This document shows positions 1 through 12,782 of a stretch of DNA of 64,000 bases, piece after piece; the stretch's first letter is position 1; the number at the start of each line of letters is the position of its first letter. The translations under genes and the position numbers were made by a program. The notes under the pieces were generated by a model. That model saw nothing but the letters and a program-made list of their open reading frames with translations. It was not told the DNA's origin and did no database searches. This stretch comes from Balanoglossus misakiensis (taxonomy: Eukaryota; Hemichordata), in NCBI GenBank assembly GCA_040954595.2, contig CM082585.2:806001-870000 (forward strand). The letters are read 5' to 3'.

Positions 1-3000
1 GTTCAAAATCGACGAAATTGTGTGATTTTGCAAAGTCGAAAATTTTGTCATTTTTTGATGATTTTCAACCATGATTTTTTTTCAAAAATCGACGAAATTT
101 TGAGATTTTGCAAAGTCGAAAATTTTGTCATTTTTTGATGATTTTCAACCATGATTTTTTTTCAAAAATCGACGAAAATTTGAGATTTTGCAAAGTCGAA
201 AATGTGTCATTTTTTGATGATTTTCACCCGTTTTTTTTCAAAATTTGTCATTTTTTTCATGATTTTCACCCATGATTTTTTTCAAAAATCGACGAAATTT
301 TGAGATTTTGCAAAGTCGAAAATTTGTCATTTTTTGATGATTTTCACCCATGATTTTTTTCAAAAATCGACGAAATTTTGAGATTTTGCAAAGTCGAAAA
401 TGTGTCATTTTTTGATGATTTTCACCCATGTTTTTTTTTTAAAAATCGACGAACCTATGATTTTTTTCAAAATCGACGAAATTTTGTGATTTTGCAAAAT
501 CGAAAATTTTGTCATTTTTTGATGATTTTCAACCCTGATTTTTTTTCAAAAATCGACGAAATTTTGAGATTTTGCAAAATCGAAAATTTGTCATTTTTTG
601 ATGATTTTCCCCCAGTGGTTTTTTTCAAAATCGACGAAATTTTGAGATTTTGCAAAGTCGAAAATTTGTCATTTTTTGATGATTTTCCCCCATGATTTTT
701 TTTCAAAAATGGACGAAATTTTGAGATTTTGCAAAGACGAAAATTTGTCATTTTTTGATGATTTTCACCCATGATTTTTTTTCAAAAATCGACGAAATTT
801 TGAGATTTTGCAAAGTCGAAAATGTGTCATTTTTTGATGATTTTCACCCGTTTTTTTTCAAAATTTGTCATTTTTTGATGATTTTCACCCATGATTTTTT
901 TTCAAAAATCGACGAAATTTTGAGATTTTGCAAAGTCGAAAATTTGTCATTTTTTGATGATTTTCAACCCTGATTTTTTTTCAAAAATCGACGAAATTTT
1001 GAGATTTTGCAAAGTCGAAAATTTGTCATTTTTTGATGATTTTCACCCATGATTTTTTTCTAAAATCGACGAAATGTTGAGATTTTGCAAAGTCGAAAAT
1101 TTGTCATTTTTTGATGATTTTCACCCATGATTTTTTTCAAAAATCGACGAAATGTTGAGATTTTGCAAAGTCGAAAATTTTGTCATTTTTTGATGATTTT
1201 CAACCATGATTTTTTTTCAAAAATCGACGAAAATTTGAGATTTTGCAAAGATGAAAATTTGTCATTTTTGATGATTTTTACCCATAATTTTTTTTCAGAA
1301 ATGGACGAAATCTTGAGATTTTGCAAAGTCGAAAATGTGTCATTTTTTGATGATTTTCACCCGTTTTTTTTTCAAAATTTGTCATTTTTTCATGATTTTC
1401 ACCCATGATTTTTTTAAAAAATCGACGAAATTTTGAGATTTTGCAAAGTCGAAAATGTGTCATTTTTTGATGATTTTCACCCATGTTTTTTTTTTAAAAA
1501 TCGACGAACCTATGATTTTTTTCAAAATCGACGAAATTTTGTGATTTTGCAAAGTCGAAAATTTTGTCATTTTTTGATGATTTTCAACCATGATTTTTTT
1601 TCAAAAATCGATGAAATTTTGAGATTTTGCAGTAAAAAAATTGTCATTTTTTGATGATTTTCACCCATGATTTTTTTCAAAATTGACGAAATTTTGAGAT
1701 TTTGCAGTCGAAAATTTGTCATTTTTTGATCATTTTCCCCCATGATTTTTTTCAAAAATCGACGAAATGTTGAGATTTTGCAAAGTCGAAAAATTGTCAT
1801 TTTTTGATGATTTTCACCCATGATTTTTTTCAAAAATCGACGAAATGTTGAGATTTTGCAAAGTCGAAAATTTTGTCATTTTTTGATGATTTTCAACCAT
1901 GATTTTTTTTCAAAAATCGACGAAAATTTGAGATTTTGCAAAGATGAAAATTTGTCATTTTTGATGATTTTTACCCATAATTTTTTTTCAGAAATGGACG
2001 AAATTTTGAGATTTTGCAAAGTCGAAAATGTGTCATTTTTTGATGATTTTCACCCGTTTTTTTTTCAAAATTTGTCATTTTTTCATGATTTTCACCCATG
2101 ATTTTTTTCAAAAATCGACGAAATTTTGAGATTTTGCAAAGTCGAAAAATTGTCATTTTTTGATGATTTTCACCCATGATTTTTATCAAAAATCGACGAA
2201 ATGTTGAGATTTTGCAAAGTCGAAAATTTTGTCATTTTTTGATGATTTTCAACCATGATTTTTTTTTCAAAAATCGACGAAAATTTGAGATTTTGCAAAG
2301 ATGAAAATTTGTCATTTTTGATGATTTTTACCCATAATTTTTTTTCAGAAATGGACGAAATTTTGAGATTTTGCAAAGTCGAAAATGTGTCATTTTTTGA
2401 TGATTTTCACCCGTTTTTTTTTCAAAATTTGTCATTTTTTCATGATTTTCACCCATGATTTTTTTCAAAAATCGACGAAATTTTGAGATTTTGCAAAGTC
2501 GAAAATTTGTCATTTTTTGATGATTTTCACCCATGATTTTTTTCAAAAATCGACGAAATTTTGAGATTTTGCAAAGTCGAAAATGTGTCATTTTTTGATG
2601 ATTTTCACCCATGTTTTTTTTTTAAAAATCGACGAACCTATGATTTTTTTCAAAATCGACGAAATTTTGTGATTTTGCAAAGTCGAAAATTTTGTCATTT
2701 TTTGATGATTTTCAACAATGATTTTTTTTCAAAAATCGACGAAATTTTGAGATTTTGCAAAGTCGAAAATTTTGTCATTTTTTGATGATTTTCAACCATG
2801 ATTTTTTTTCAAAAATCGACGAAAATTTGAGATTTTGCAAAGTCGAAAATTTTGTCATTTTTTGATGATTTTCAACCCTGATTTTTCTTCAAAAATCGAC
2901 GAAATTTTGAGATTTTGCAAAATCGAAAATTTGTCATTTTTTGATGATTTTCCCCCAGTGGTTTTTTTCAAAATCGACGAAATTTTGAGATTTTGCAAAG

Positions 3001-5310
3001 TCGAAAATTTGTCATTTTTTGATGATTTTCCCCCATGATTTTTTTTCAAAAATGGACGAAATTTTGAGATTTTGCAAAGACGAAAATTTGTCATTTTTTG
3101 ATGATTTTCACCCATGATTTTTTTTCAAAAATCGACGAAATTTTGAGATTTTGCAAAGTCGAAAATGTGTCATTTTTTGATGATTTTCACCCGTTTTTTT
3201 TCAAAATTTGTCATTTTTTGATGATTTTCACCCATGATTTTTTTTCAAAAATCGACGAAATTTTGAGATTTTGCAAAGTCGAAAATTTGTCATTTTTTGA
3301 TGATTTTCACCCATGATTTTCTTCAAAAATCGACGAAATGTTGAGATTTTGCAAAGTCGAAAATTTTGTCATTTTTTGATGATTTTCAACCATGATTTTT
3401 TTTTCAAAAATCGACGAAAATTTGAGATTTTGCAAAGATGAAAATTTGTCATTTTTGATGATTTTTACCCATAATTTTTTTTCAGAAATGGACGAAATTT
3501 TGAGATTTTGCAAAGTCGAAAATGTGTCATTTTTTGATGATTTTCACCCGTTTTTTTTTCAAAATTTGTCATTTTTTCATGATTTTCACCCATGATTTTT
3601 TTCAAAAATCGACGAAATTTTGAGATTTTGCAAAGTCGAAAATTTGTCATTTTTTGATGATTTTCACCCATGATTTTTTTCAAAAATCGACGAAATTTTG
3701 AGATTTTGCAAAGTCGAAAATGTGTCATTTTTTGATGATTTTCACCCATGTTTTTTTTTTAAAAATCGACGAACCTATGATTTTTTTCAAAATCGACGAA
3801 ATTTTGTGATTTTGCAAAGTCGAAAATTTTGTCATTTTTTGATGATTTTCAACAATGATTTTTTTTCAAAAATCGACGAAATTTTGAGATTTTGCAAAGT
3901 CGAAAATTTTGTCATTTTTTGATGATTTTCAACCATGATTTTTTTTCAAAAATCGACGAAAATTTGAGATTTTGCAAAGTCGAAAATTTTGTCATTTTTT
4001 GATGATTTTCAACCCTGATTTTTCTTCAAAAATCGACGAAATTTTGAGATTTTGCAAAATCGAAAATTTGTCATTTTTTGATGATTTTCCCCCAGTGGTT
4101 TTTTTCAAAATCGACGAAATTTTGAGATTTTGCAAAGTCGAAAATTTGTCATTTTTTGATGATTTTCCCCCATGATTTTTTTTCAAAAATGGACGAAATT
4201 TTGAGATTTTGCAAAGACGAAAATTTGTCATTTTTTGATGATTTTCACCCATGATTTTTTTTCAAAAATCGACGAAATTTTGAGATTTTGCAAAGTCGAA
4301 AATGTGTCATTTTTTGATGATTTTCACCCGTTTTTTTTCAAAATTTGTCATTTTTTGATGATTTTCACCCATGATTTTTTTTCAAAAATCGACGAAATTT
4401 TGAGATTTTGCAAAGTCGAAAATTTGTCATTTTTTGATGATTTTCACCCATGATTTTCTTCAAAAATCGACGAAATTTCGAGATTTTGCAAAGTCGAAAA
4501 TTTGTCATTTTTTGATTATTTTCACCCATGATTTTTTTCAAAAATCGACGAAATTTTGAGATTTTGCGAAGTCGAAAATTTGTCATTTTTTGATGATTTT
4601 CACCCATGATTTTTTTCTAAAATCGACGAAATGTTGAGATTTTGCAAAGTCGAAAATTTGTCATTTTTTGATGATTTTCACCCATGATTTTTTTCAAAAA
4701 TCGACGAAATGTTGAGATTTTGCAAAGTCGAAAATTTTGTCATTTTTTGATGATTTTCAACCATGATTTTTTTTCAAAAATCGACGAAAATTTGAGATTT
4801 TGCAAAGATGAAAATTTGTCATTTTTGATGATTTTTACCCATAATTTTTTTTCAGAAATGGACGAAATTTTGAGATTTTGCAAAGTCGAAAATGTGTCAT
4901 TTTTTGATGATTTTCACCCGTTTTTTTTTCAAAATTTGTCATTTTTTCATGATTTTCACCCATGATTTTTTTAAAAAATCGACGAAATTTTGAGATTTTG
5001 CAAAGTCGAAAATTTGTCATTTTTTGATGATTTTCACCCATGATTTTTTTCAAAAATCGACGAAATTTTGAGATTTTGCAAAGTCGAAGATGATTTTCAC
5101 CCATGATTTTTTTCAAAAATCGACGAAATTTTGAGATTTTGCAAAGTCGAAAATTTGTCATTTTTTGAGGATTTTCACCCATGATTTTTTTCAAAATTGA
5201 CGAAATTTTGAGATTTTGCAAAGTCGAAAATTTCTCATTTTTTGATGCATTTTCACCCATGATTTTTTTTCAAAAATCGACGAAATTTTGAGATTTTGCA
5301 AAGTCGAAAA
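1..5310. repeat. AT-rich satellite array, ~78-bp monomer
   Basis: Tandem array that fills the left edge and probably continues outside the window. The monomer has a T-run, then a segment containing aatcgacgaaattttgag, then gattttgcaaagtcgaaaa, then tgatgattttcaccca. Successive copies of catgattttt at 271 and 349 give a 78-bp period. Some monomers are shortened, for example those with cccgttttttttcaaaattt, which lack the central half. Because 78 is divisible by three, many frames stay open for 60-140 codons on both strands (products like MGENHQKMTNF on minus). These have no start context, change frame between neighbouring monomers and look like arithmetic by-products, not genes. The array ends abruptly near 5310. 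Confidence 0.95.
2180..4453. repeat. Higher-order repeat in the satellite, two tandem copies of 1137 bp
   Basis: Two near-identical consecutive blocks, about 2180-3316 and 3317-4453. Distinctive variant monomers recur exactly 1137 bp apart: the block at 2255 recurs at 3392, the one at 2835 at 3972, and the one at 3098 at 4235. A block at 1127 recurs at 1820, 693 bp away, and again at 4684. This shows recent amplification of multi-monomer units on top of the 78-bp period. Confidence 0.85.
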
Positions 5311-6834
5311 CAAGCATCGTCCGATTCGAATTCGACTCGTCATCGGTAGCTTTGTTTATTTCGCCCTTGGAGACCTCCCCTGGCCTCGTTAGGATGACTG
5401 TTACCAGGACTACCTTAAACCAATCTTTTCGAACCGGACGGTACACACGTCATGTCTTTGTTAATTGTCCAGGTACCAGAGTGTACGTGTGGGCTCCCTA
5501 AACCACTCATTGGCGGCCGGTCCCTGTCCGAATAAACACGTTTGACAGACAAAAAATGATGAACAAGTGGCTTATTTCAATACTTCGTTAACTAGACGGC
5601 TGAACTCTGAATGTTGATTCAGCAAAAAAAATGTGTTTACGGCAAGGTTTCGATCAATACGACACATTTACCATTGAAAACGCCCAAAGTAAGTGGGGGC
5701 GTTTGACCATCAATCAAAACCACGCCCAGGTGCATGTGAACGGCCGAAGCAGTGTAACGTTTCACATTCCGTGCAACGTCCGACACTGTGTGAAAGCGGT
5801 TGCTGTCGGGTGGCTTGACCTAATTTTCGTACATTGATATGCATTTGACACCTCACTACCTGTTTACTCAATATTGCTAAAACTTTGCGTTGAAATATCA
5901 CTGAAATGTTGATGATCCACGCACAAGTCGTCTACCCCGGCATGAAAAGCGTCTTATACAAGAAAACTAATTGCACATGACCACCAAGGTCATACCGCAA
6001 GGTGTGTCTAAATGTCAAGGAAGGACACTTGGGTCAAGAACGACCATGACGGAGGAAAAACCGACAAGTCATTGTGTAACCTGTTTACTTGCCAATAGTC
6101 AAACGTCAAAATTTACTCTCAACTTGGTTGCAGATCGAGTCTCCCGAATTTCCAACTTTTATGATTGGGTAAATACCGATATGCGACTGGTATGCGACGC
6201 GTTGACGACGCGAAGATTTTGTTGAAATCAAATGGTTTGTCAAATGTCATCTCACACTGGAGATACCGTGGTCATCTGACATGAAAGGGTTCGATTGGGT
6301 CTGACCGCCGTCGTTCATCCATGCTTAGAAAGCGGCGATCATGGTACAAAGTAAAACCAAGGTCAAACCTTACTGAACACATGTATTGCATGGAGAAACT
6401 TTTCTCCCTGTCTGTGTACTGAACACGTACCGTGATTGCCATAGTTACAAACGTTACCACGTGAGAGAGATTGCATTTTACATCTGTCTTTTCAATTTTG
6501 TTGCTTTCTTACTATTCGGAATGATGGAGTCGAAACGAAAACTTTTTGCTTCAGGTGGACCTAGGGGAAATACCTTATTTGTGACTTTTTTCATGACCCT
6601 AAAAAGACGTCGGAATTAATGTGGCTGAGGTCACTCAGGACGACGGAATGGTTGAGCGATTTTATTTTATGAGCTCCCACTAGTATTTGTTTTATTGTTT
6701 CGGCAGTGTGTCGCGTTATTCGAGCAATCTGCAGTCTGAAAACGAACGGTTTTCAAAGTTTATAACAGAAGAACAGGGGTTTAAGCATGAAAGGTCCTGT
6801 TGTCTCCCTCGCTGTGTTTGTGTCACTGTGTCTT
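5311..6834. other. Unique-looking sequence, no gene recognised
   Basis: After the satellite the base composition becomes balanced. Short open frames exist (for example 5631-5837 plus and 5971-6225 plus), but none shows a recognisable domain, a convincing exon boundary or codon pattern. I see no RNA gene or repeat structure here. Confidence 0.5.
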
Positions 6835-6960
6835 TGACGTCTGACTGACTGATTAACTGTCTGACTGACTTACTGACTGTCTGTCAACGTCGGTCTGTCT
6901 GACTGTCTGCCCCCTCTCTCTGAGAGAGAGAGTGAGCGAGCGAGCGAGCGAGCGACCGGT
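6835..6960. repeat. Simple-sequence tracts (CTGACTGT-like and GAGC-like)
   Basis: A run of ctgactgactgtctgt-type units (about 6838-6915) is followed by ctctctgagagagag and gagcgagcgagcgagc (about 6915-6955). This is low-complexity microsatellite DNA. Confidence 0.9.
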
Positions 6961-7813
6961 GAGTGTCTCTACTGATGAATGTTGCTCTGTCTGTCTGCTT
7001 GTGTCTGTCTGCCACTCTGCCTGTTTCACTCTGTCTCTCCTAATTTCTTTAAAATTAGGGATATGCTATTAATGCGATATGAAAGTCAGACACGACGGAA
7101 ACCTTTTATTCTCAAAACTGTCTGTTGTTTGCTGTTAAATATTGCAAAAGGTTAAGGGCCCTTTTCGCACGAGACACATGGCTTTGCAGCCGTAGCTCCC
7201 AATGTCATAACGATTACCCGAACTACCCTAATTTTAGCCCGCCGACCCAAAACAGTTTAGATCTTCGCAAACCGGAAGTAAAAATAACGATGTCAAATAT
7301 AAAACAATTCATGAAAATTGCGAGAATCACGCAAGAACTATGATGTCATTCTTCTACACTACGACGGCCAAAGATATAAAAAAAATTGAAAAATAAAAAA
7401 ATGTCCCTTTCTACCTACAATATTTTTGAAAACCATGTAATCGGAATAGCACATATTAGTTTTTTTGGCCTGAGACATATCCAATTTCCCAACTGAACAT
7501 GACACGTGATCAAGCATTTTCGACTTATCAGATGCAATCGCTGAACACCACACTGAGCGAGGTTTTGTCTGTCTTTATACGCGCCCTTTGTATTTGTGCG
7601 TGACATGTCCAAGCCTTGTTAGGAACTCCCGTAAAATTCTACTCAAATGATGTATACTTTCATACTTACGACTGACAGGTATTTTCAGCGTTGCAGCTGA
7701 TTGTTTGTCAGGTACCGCTTTATAACAAGACGCCCCTCTGAGTTGATAACCTGCAATGTAACATCATTCAATTGGTCTAGTCATGTTAGCATTAGTAAAA
7801 TGCTTCAAAAGTG
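6961..7813. other. Non-coding stretch, no gene recognised
   Basis: Contains short open frames (7125-7343 plus, 7359-7612 minus) without recognisable features. I see nothing else that can be supported. Confidence 0.45.
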
Positions 7814-8104
7814 TTAAAGGGACATGATACAAGACACCGTTTATGTTAGTGAATGAACGTTCAACCACACACAACTTCCATCCGGCTTGTATGATACGAG
7901 AGTAAAAACTCGCCCGAAATGAATAAATGGTAGAGACCGTTTATTCATTTTGGCTACTTTTTAAAACTCTCGTGTCTATACAAGAAGGTGTGTATGGTTG
8001 AACGTTGGTTCACTATATCCATATGTAGAATAATATAAACGCAGTCTTGTATCAAACATAATTAATGGAAAAAGGGCAGCGAGAGAGAGACTTTGTCCCT
8101 TTAA
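7814..8104. mobile_element. Foldback MITE family A, copy 1 (TTAA-flanked)
   Basis: Flanked by TTAA at 7814-7817 and 8101-8104. The ends are agggaca and ctttgtccct. The interior is a long imperfect palindrome: gttcaaccacacacaacttc on the left pairs with tgtgtatggttgaacgttgg on the right, and a central ataaatggtagagaccgttt region separates the arms. The left arm lacks the ctctctcgctgccc part present in other copies. There is no coding capacity, so this is a non-autonomous element. Related copies lie at 8737-9064, 24287-24641, 59603-59959 and 60354-60636, with fragments near 21440 and 56430. Confidence 0.85.
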
Positions 8105-8404
8105 TGAATACAGCCACAATGTTCTGTTTATATCTACTGACGGACCAGGCATGGATTGTCACGTATAATTCTTTGAAACGTTTGGTCCTCTGAAGAAATC
8201 TGAGCACTCATCTACTCAGTTTGCTTATTTTGTCTTCCTCCACCAGTCAGTGGTATCGTCCGATTTGATACTCCACTCTAAGCCTCTTTCTGAATGGCTC
8301 TTTAAGTTGTGATCTGTAAGTCTTAAACCTTTCATCATCCCCCCCCCCCCCCCGTTTCCTCTTTAGAGGTCGTCAACTGGTAAACTGTGCGCCTGTGTCT
8401 CTTC
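8105..8404. other. Non-coding, contains a poly-C run
   Basis: Spacer with a run of C at about 8340-8353. No gene is seen. Confidence 0.4.
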
Positions 8405-8736
8405 CCATAGGAGTACATGGAGAATAGTTAGAAAACTCACTTCTACTATTGTCATTTTCATGAAATTTTACACATAGCTCCGACAAATCAAAATAAATTC
8501 ATCACGCTCTATTTTGAGATAAACTTTGTTCAATATTGTATCCATAGACAAACCATTGGTAGAAAATGCTGACCGTTAGCAGTTTTCTTCAATTGTCGAC
8601 TAAATTCACGGCCTTGTTTAAAGTCGAAAACAAGTGCAGTGACCCAAAATGGATTTTCATTATACATACAAATCAGAAACGAAAATTCACGATTAAAAGA
8701 AATGACAATGCTTTCAATTTTACTGATCGTACATCC
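8405..8736 (+). repeat. Dispersed repeat family B, forward copy
   Basis: Carries cttctactattgtcatttt, ttacacatagctc, ctattttgagataaac, ccattggtagaaaatgctga and ttttactgatcgtacatcc in that order. The same order is seen inverted at 18340-18705 and 53740-54100, and partially at 17845-18060 and 55130-55295. There is no coding capacity and no clear terminal repeat. MITE A copy 2 abuts its 3' end. Confidence 0.75.
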
Positions 8737-9064
8737 TTAACTCGCTGCCCTTTTCCATGTTTGATACAAAACACCGTTTATATTAATGTAAATGTGGATA
8801 TATAGTGATGCAACGTTCAACCGCACACACCTTCTATCCCGCATGTAGACACGAGAGCGAAAACTCGCAAAACTGAAAAATCGGTCTCTACCATTAATTC
8901 ATTTTGGGCGAGTTTTTACTCTCATATCATACAAGCAGGATGGAAGTTGTGTGTGGTTGAACGTTCATTCACTACATAAACACATGCCCATTAATATAAA
9001 CGGTGTCTTGTATCAAACATAATTAATAGAAAAGGGCGACGAGAGAGAGAGTTTGTCCCTTTAA
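8737..9064. mobile_element. Foldback MITE family A, copy 2 (TTAA-flanked)
   Basis: TTAA at 8737-8740 and 9061-9064. The left end is trimmed to ctcgctgcccttttcc; the right end gagagagagtttgtccct is intact. The arms (gcaacgttcaaccgcacaca and tgtgtggttgaacgttcatt) are palindromic. It sits directly against a family B repeat. Confidence 0.85.
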
Positions 9065-10194
9065 GGCGACATGATGCATGAAGTGGCGAGAGATAAACGC
9101 GGCTGACCACCGCATTAAACACTGTCAAGCAAGGCACTTCAAATGCCAATTGTTTAAGTGTGTACTAAGTAATAGGTTCATGTACCATGGGGGGGGGGGG
9201 TCAAATCACAACAGTTGGACATGTACGAATATGAAGAGACGATATCAGTTTGTTCATGTCTTCCTTTAGTAAAAAATCTTTTTTGAACTTTGTATAGAAT
9301 TCATTGAACTTTACTTTAGCTTATGAACTCTCATTTGCACATCGTCATCTTGAAATTGTGTCGACTTTATCATAAGGTTTTTATAACTCAACTAGGTCGC
9401 AAAACCTATTTAAGTTAGTGAGAATAGGACGTTCACCTTTTGGGTTGATGGCTACAGCCGTTAATCCTGACTCATACACATGTTGCAGCCAGTATACTCT
9501 GCAGACATTAGACACAATAGTTTTACGAACCATTAAATTTTATTGGACCATCAAGTTTATTGACCCATGACGTTCATATAGATTTTATGACACGACTGAC
9601 GCTATAATCGGTCCTTACCTTTGGCGAGCCAAGTGTTTTATAACATCATAAGATATTAATACCTATCACCCAGTCAAACGATTTCAAGTTATAAAATTTC
9701 CACGCCAATAGGACGCCTTTAGGTGGAAATGCAACCAGGTATCCTAAATAGGAAAATATTCCGGGTATCTGTCAAGTTTAGTCCCATATTTAGGGGACCA
9801 AGAGCCCTCAGGCGCTTGGTCCCCTTCTGTTATTGCTGGAGTTTGTCTTCTTTCTTCTTGAGTCGTTTTTTGCGCCCGTTTTTCTCTGAAATTCCGGCAG
9901 GTGCGCCTCCAAATTTGGCACGGTGGTTGGGGCCCATGAGTACTGGTGCACCTGCCCTTTGAATTTGTAATTAGTCACGTGACTTTGTTGCTATAATCGA
10001 GCGAAATTTTCAAATTGACCTAATTTGCACGTTAATGGGGGCATGTACATTCTTTTCGCGATTTTTGTAGACCATGTGGCCAAAATCCCCTGTGCCAAAT
10101 TTCAAGGTCCTAGGCCACGTCGATTTTGAGAAGAAGATTTTTGTAATATTTTTTCGCATTTTTTGGTGGGCTGAGGACGGACACTGGGGCATCG
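9065..10194. other. Non-coding sequence with fragments of dispersed repeats
   Basis: 9300-9430 resembles 25690-25815 (tagcttatgaactc then catcttgaaatt). There is a poly-G run at about 9190. 9990-10200 has the style of a dispersed repeat seen at 58.7-59.2 kb (a measured phrase such as gccaaatttcaaggtcc followed by gaagaagattttt), but the match is weak. No gene is recognised. Confidence 0.4.
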
Positions 10195-10375
10195 GACTTT
10201 GACCGTCATTACGTAATGTTGTGGAGATCTCATTAGCAGGCTACTCACTTCTGGCGGGTTGCAGTAGTCCTTGGAAAATCGGCTGAAATACGTAAACAGA
10301 CCAGTGATTATTTTCCACGGAATGAATTTTGGGACAACACATTATCGGAGTTCAGGCTGTGTTAGGGCGTTTTAT
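10195..10375 (+). repeat. Left copy of a direct repeat flanking the LINE
   Basis: Aligns with 12950-13135 on the other side of the LINE. Shared blocks in order are ggactttgacc, taatgttgtgg, cattagca, ggctgaaatacgt and agcagaccagtgatt-like (aacagaccagtgatt here), then atcagg/ttcagg. The copies are clearly diverged. Confidence 0.65.
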
Positions 10376-11721
10376 TGAATTACGCTGAGTTTGGATTGAC
10401 CACTGTGTTACCACTAAAATTTTTTATAGCAATGTTCTTTCAATTTCGAGTCTTTGCAATGTTGTTGACTCCGACCATATTCCTGTTTCAATAGAGGTTC
10501 ATTTCAACACTTCTGCTGATGAATGCTTCAGCAGTAGTTCCTTCAAGCAATGTAATTTTCGAGTTGATTGGAAAAAATTGTCACAGCAGAATATATCCGC
10601 CTACACCCGTTGTACCAAAGCCAAGGTTGATAAGATTAATATATCCGAAGAGTTATTCTGCACTAATGTGAACTGTACATACCCTTCGCATTTACAGGCA
10701 ATTGATACTTGTTATAGTAGTGTTGTGGACGCATTGAATTGTGCTGCAAAAGATACCATTAGGCGTAAGTTTCACCAGAAAGTTCATGTTGTGCCTGGCT
10801 GGAACGATTTTGTAAAAGAAAGTCACGACTATGCCCGTTCCATGTTTTTATTATGGGTTAATGGGGGTAAACCTTAACAAGGCCCGCTTTTTGAAACCAT
10901 GAAATCTTCCAGAGCTCGTTTTAAGTATGCTTTACGTGCTTGTAAAAAGATTGAGAATCAAAATAGGGCTGACAAGATGGCTGACAATTTACGCTGCCAC
11001 AAACAGAACGACTTCTGGAAGGAAGTCAGAAAGCAAACTAGCAGAAAAATGCCGCTTTCTGACACTGTAGGTGGAGCGACTGGTGAGAGTGAAATTGCAA
11101 TTATGTGGCACAAGCATTTCAGTGATATTTTGAATTCTGTCCAGGCTCAGACTGGTAAAAATGACATCGAGGAGAAAATGAAGTATGTTAAATTTTCTTC
11201 TGATATGTATGTTTCTGAAGAAGAAGTAATTTCTGCTATACATAAGTTACCTGACGATAAGACAGCTGGCATTGACAATATTTCAGCTGAGCACCTCAAA
11301 TTCTCAGACTCCTCTATTTTACCCATTTTGACTTGATTGTTCATGGTTACCTGCAAACTGAGGCTATCAAAGTTATTTTAGTTCCAATTAAGGATAAAAC
11401 TAAGCTTTGTAGTGATGCCAGTAACTACCGGCCGATAGCACTAGCAACTGTTTTCTCTAAAGTTTTTGAGCCTATTTTACTTTCTCGTTGTGAGGAGTTT
11501 CTTACCTCTCATTATTTACAATTTGGTTTCAAGCGAGAACATTCAACTGACCTGTGTTTATTTGCATTTAAAGAAATCATTAGCTACTACACCAGCAATG
11601 GAAGACCAGTGTTTACTTGTTTTCTGGATGCTTCAAAAGCTTTTGACAGAGTTAATCACTTTAAACTGGTTAACAAGCTCATCGACAGGAATGTTCCCTT
11701 GTATGCTGTACGAATTTTATA

Positions 11722-12305
11722 TTAAAGGTCCCATGCCATGCCCTATACAACCACGCGTAAAATCACTATTTGGGTCTTGAAGTTAACGTATGTTACTATC
11801 TTGCAATGCGTTTTGCCCCTTGTGCTTAGATAACAAGCAAGTAAAAGTGGCGGGTGGGCGTGTACCCCTAACCCAACTCAGTCGATTTTTTTTGGCTTTT
11901 CGAAGTTAAGCCGAAGACTTATCTTGATGTGGACAAATAGTCTTTCAAACCTTTGTAAATCCTCTGCCTGCAATGTGAGGCAAGGGCTTCCTTTGCTTTG
12001 AACACTGTTTATATAGCTTATCTTTGTCTGTGGACTTAATTACTCATGGACCGATAATTACACTTTACTGTAAACAGAATGGTACACTACGACATAGTGT
12101 ACTTGTTTGTCCATATGCAAATACCTTCGCCTGGCTCGAGTGCGAAGTGGCTCCCCGATCACAGGCATGAAAAAAGGTGGCAAATTCCGGCATTCATGCA
12201 CATTTTTCGGAACCGACACAATAGGCAATGCATAGACAGGTACCCTAGGTGAGCTTTTGACGTGGAAAAATGAAAACTTTCCAAAGCATGACATGTGACC
12301 TTTAA
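11722..12305. mobile_element. TTAA-flanked non-autonomous DNA transposon inside the LINE
   Basis: TTAA at 11722-11725 and 12302-12305 brackets 576 bp with inverted ends: the left reads AAGGTCCCATGCCATGC, and the complement of the right reads AAGGTCACATGTCATGC. LINE RT coding lies on both sides (AVRILY before, WYRNQLFTV after). Removing the element plus one TTAA puts both sides in the same frame, although the target itself then reads as TAA. No transposase is encoded. Confidence 0.85.
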
Positions 12306-12742
12306 TGGTACAGAAATCAATTGTTTACTGTGTTGTGGGGTAATGAAACCTCAGAGTTGTTTTCTGTTTCTAACGGTGTAAGACAAGGGGGAGTACTCTC
12401 TCCCTATCTTTTTAATGTCTACATTGATGATCTTATCAATGCACTCTGTAAAGCCAAAGTTGGCTGTACCATGTGTGGTGTCAGCGCTAACACTTTAGGT
12501 TACGCTGACGACATGACTCTACTCAGTCCAAGTATTAAGGGTCTACACCGTCTTCTTAGAATTTGTGAAATTTATGGCAAGGATTATGATATAATTTATA
12601 ATTCTAGTAAAACTGTGTGCATGCTTTTTAATGGGAAGAATATGAGCGTTCAAAGAATTCCTTCGGTTAAACTTAATGACATCACTTTAAAGTTTGTACC
12701 TGTACACACCTATCTGGGCCATGTTATATCTTGTGAGGGTTG

Positions 12743-12782
12743 TGATAATGAAGATATTGAACTGATAATGAAGATATTGAAC
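12743..12782 (+). repeat. 20-bp tandem duplication that shifts the LINE frame
   Basis: tgataatgaagatattgaac occurs twice back to back (12743-12762 and 12763-12782). With one copy removed the RT frame would run on into the downstream frame that starts LLRHFQHF, so this duplication is the lesion. Confidence 0.9.

Noticed and set aside
238-5260. Many 60-140 codon open frames on both strands of the left satellite
   Set aside because: They follow from a 78-bp (26-codon) period, switch frame between monomers and occur on both strands; not genes.
7814-8104. Naming MITE A as piggyBac-derived
   Set aside because: TTAA targets fit, but the end begins AGGGAC, not the CCC-type start usual for piggyBac, and no transposase is present.
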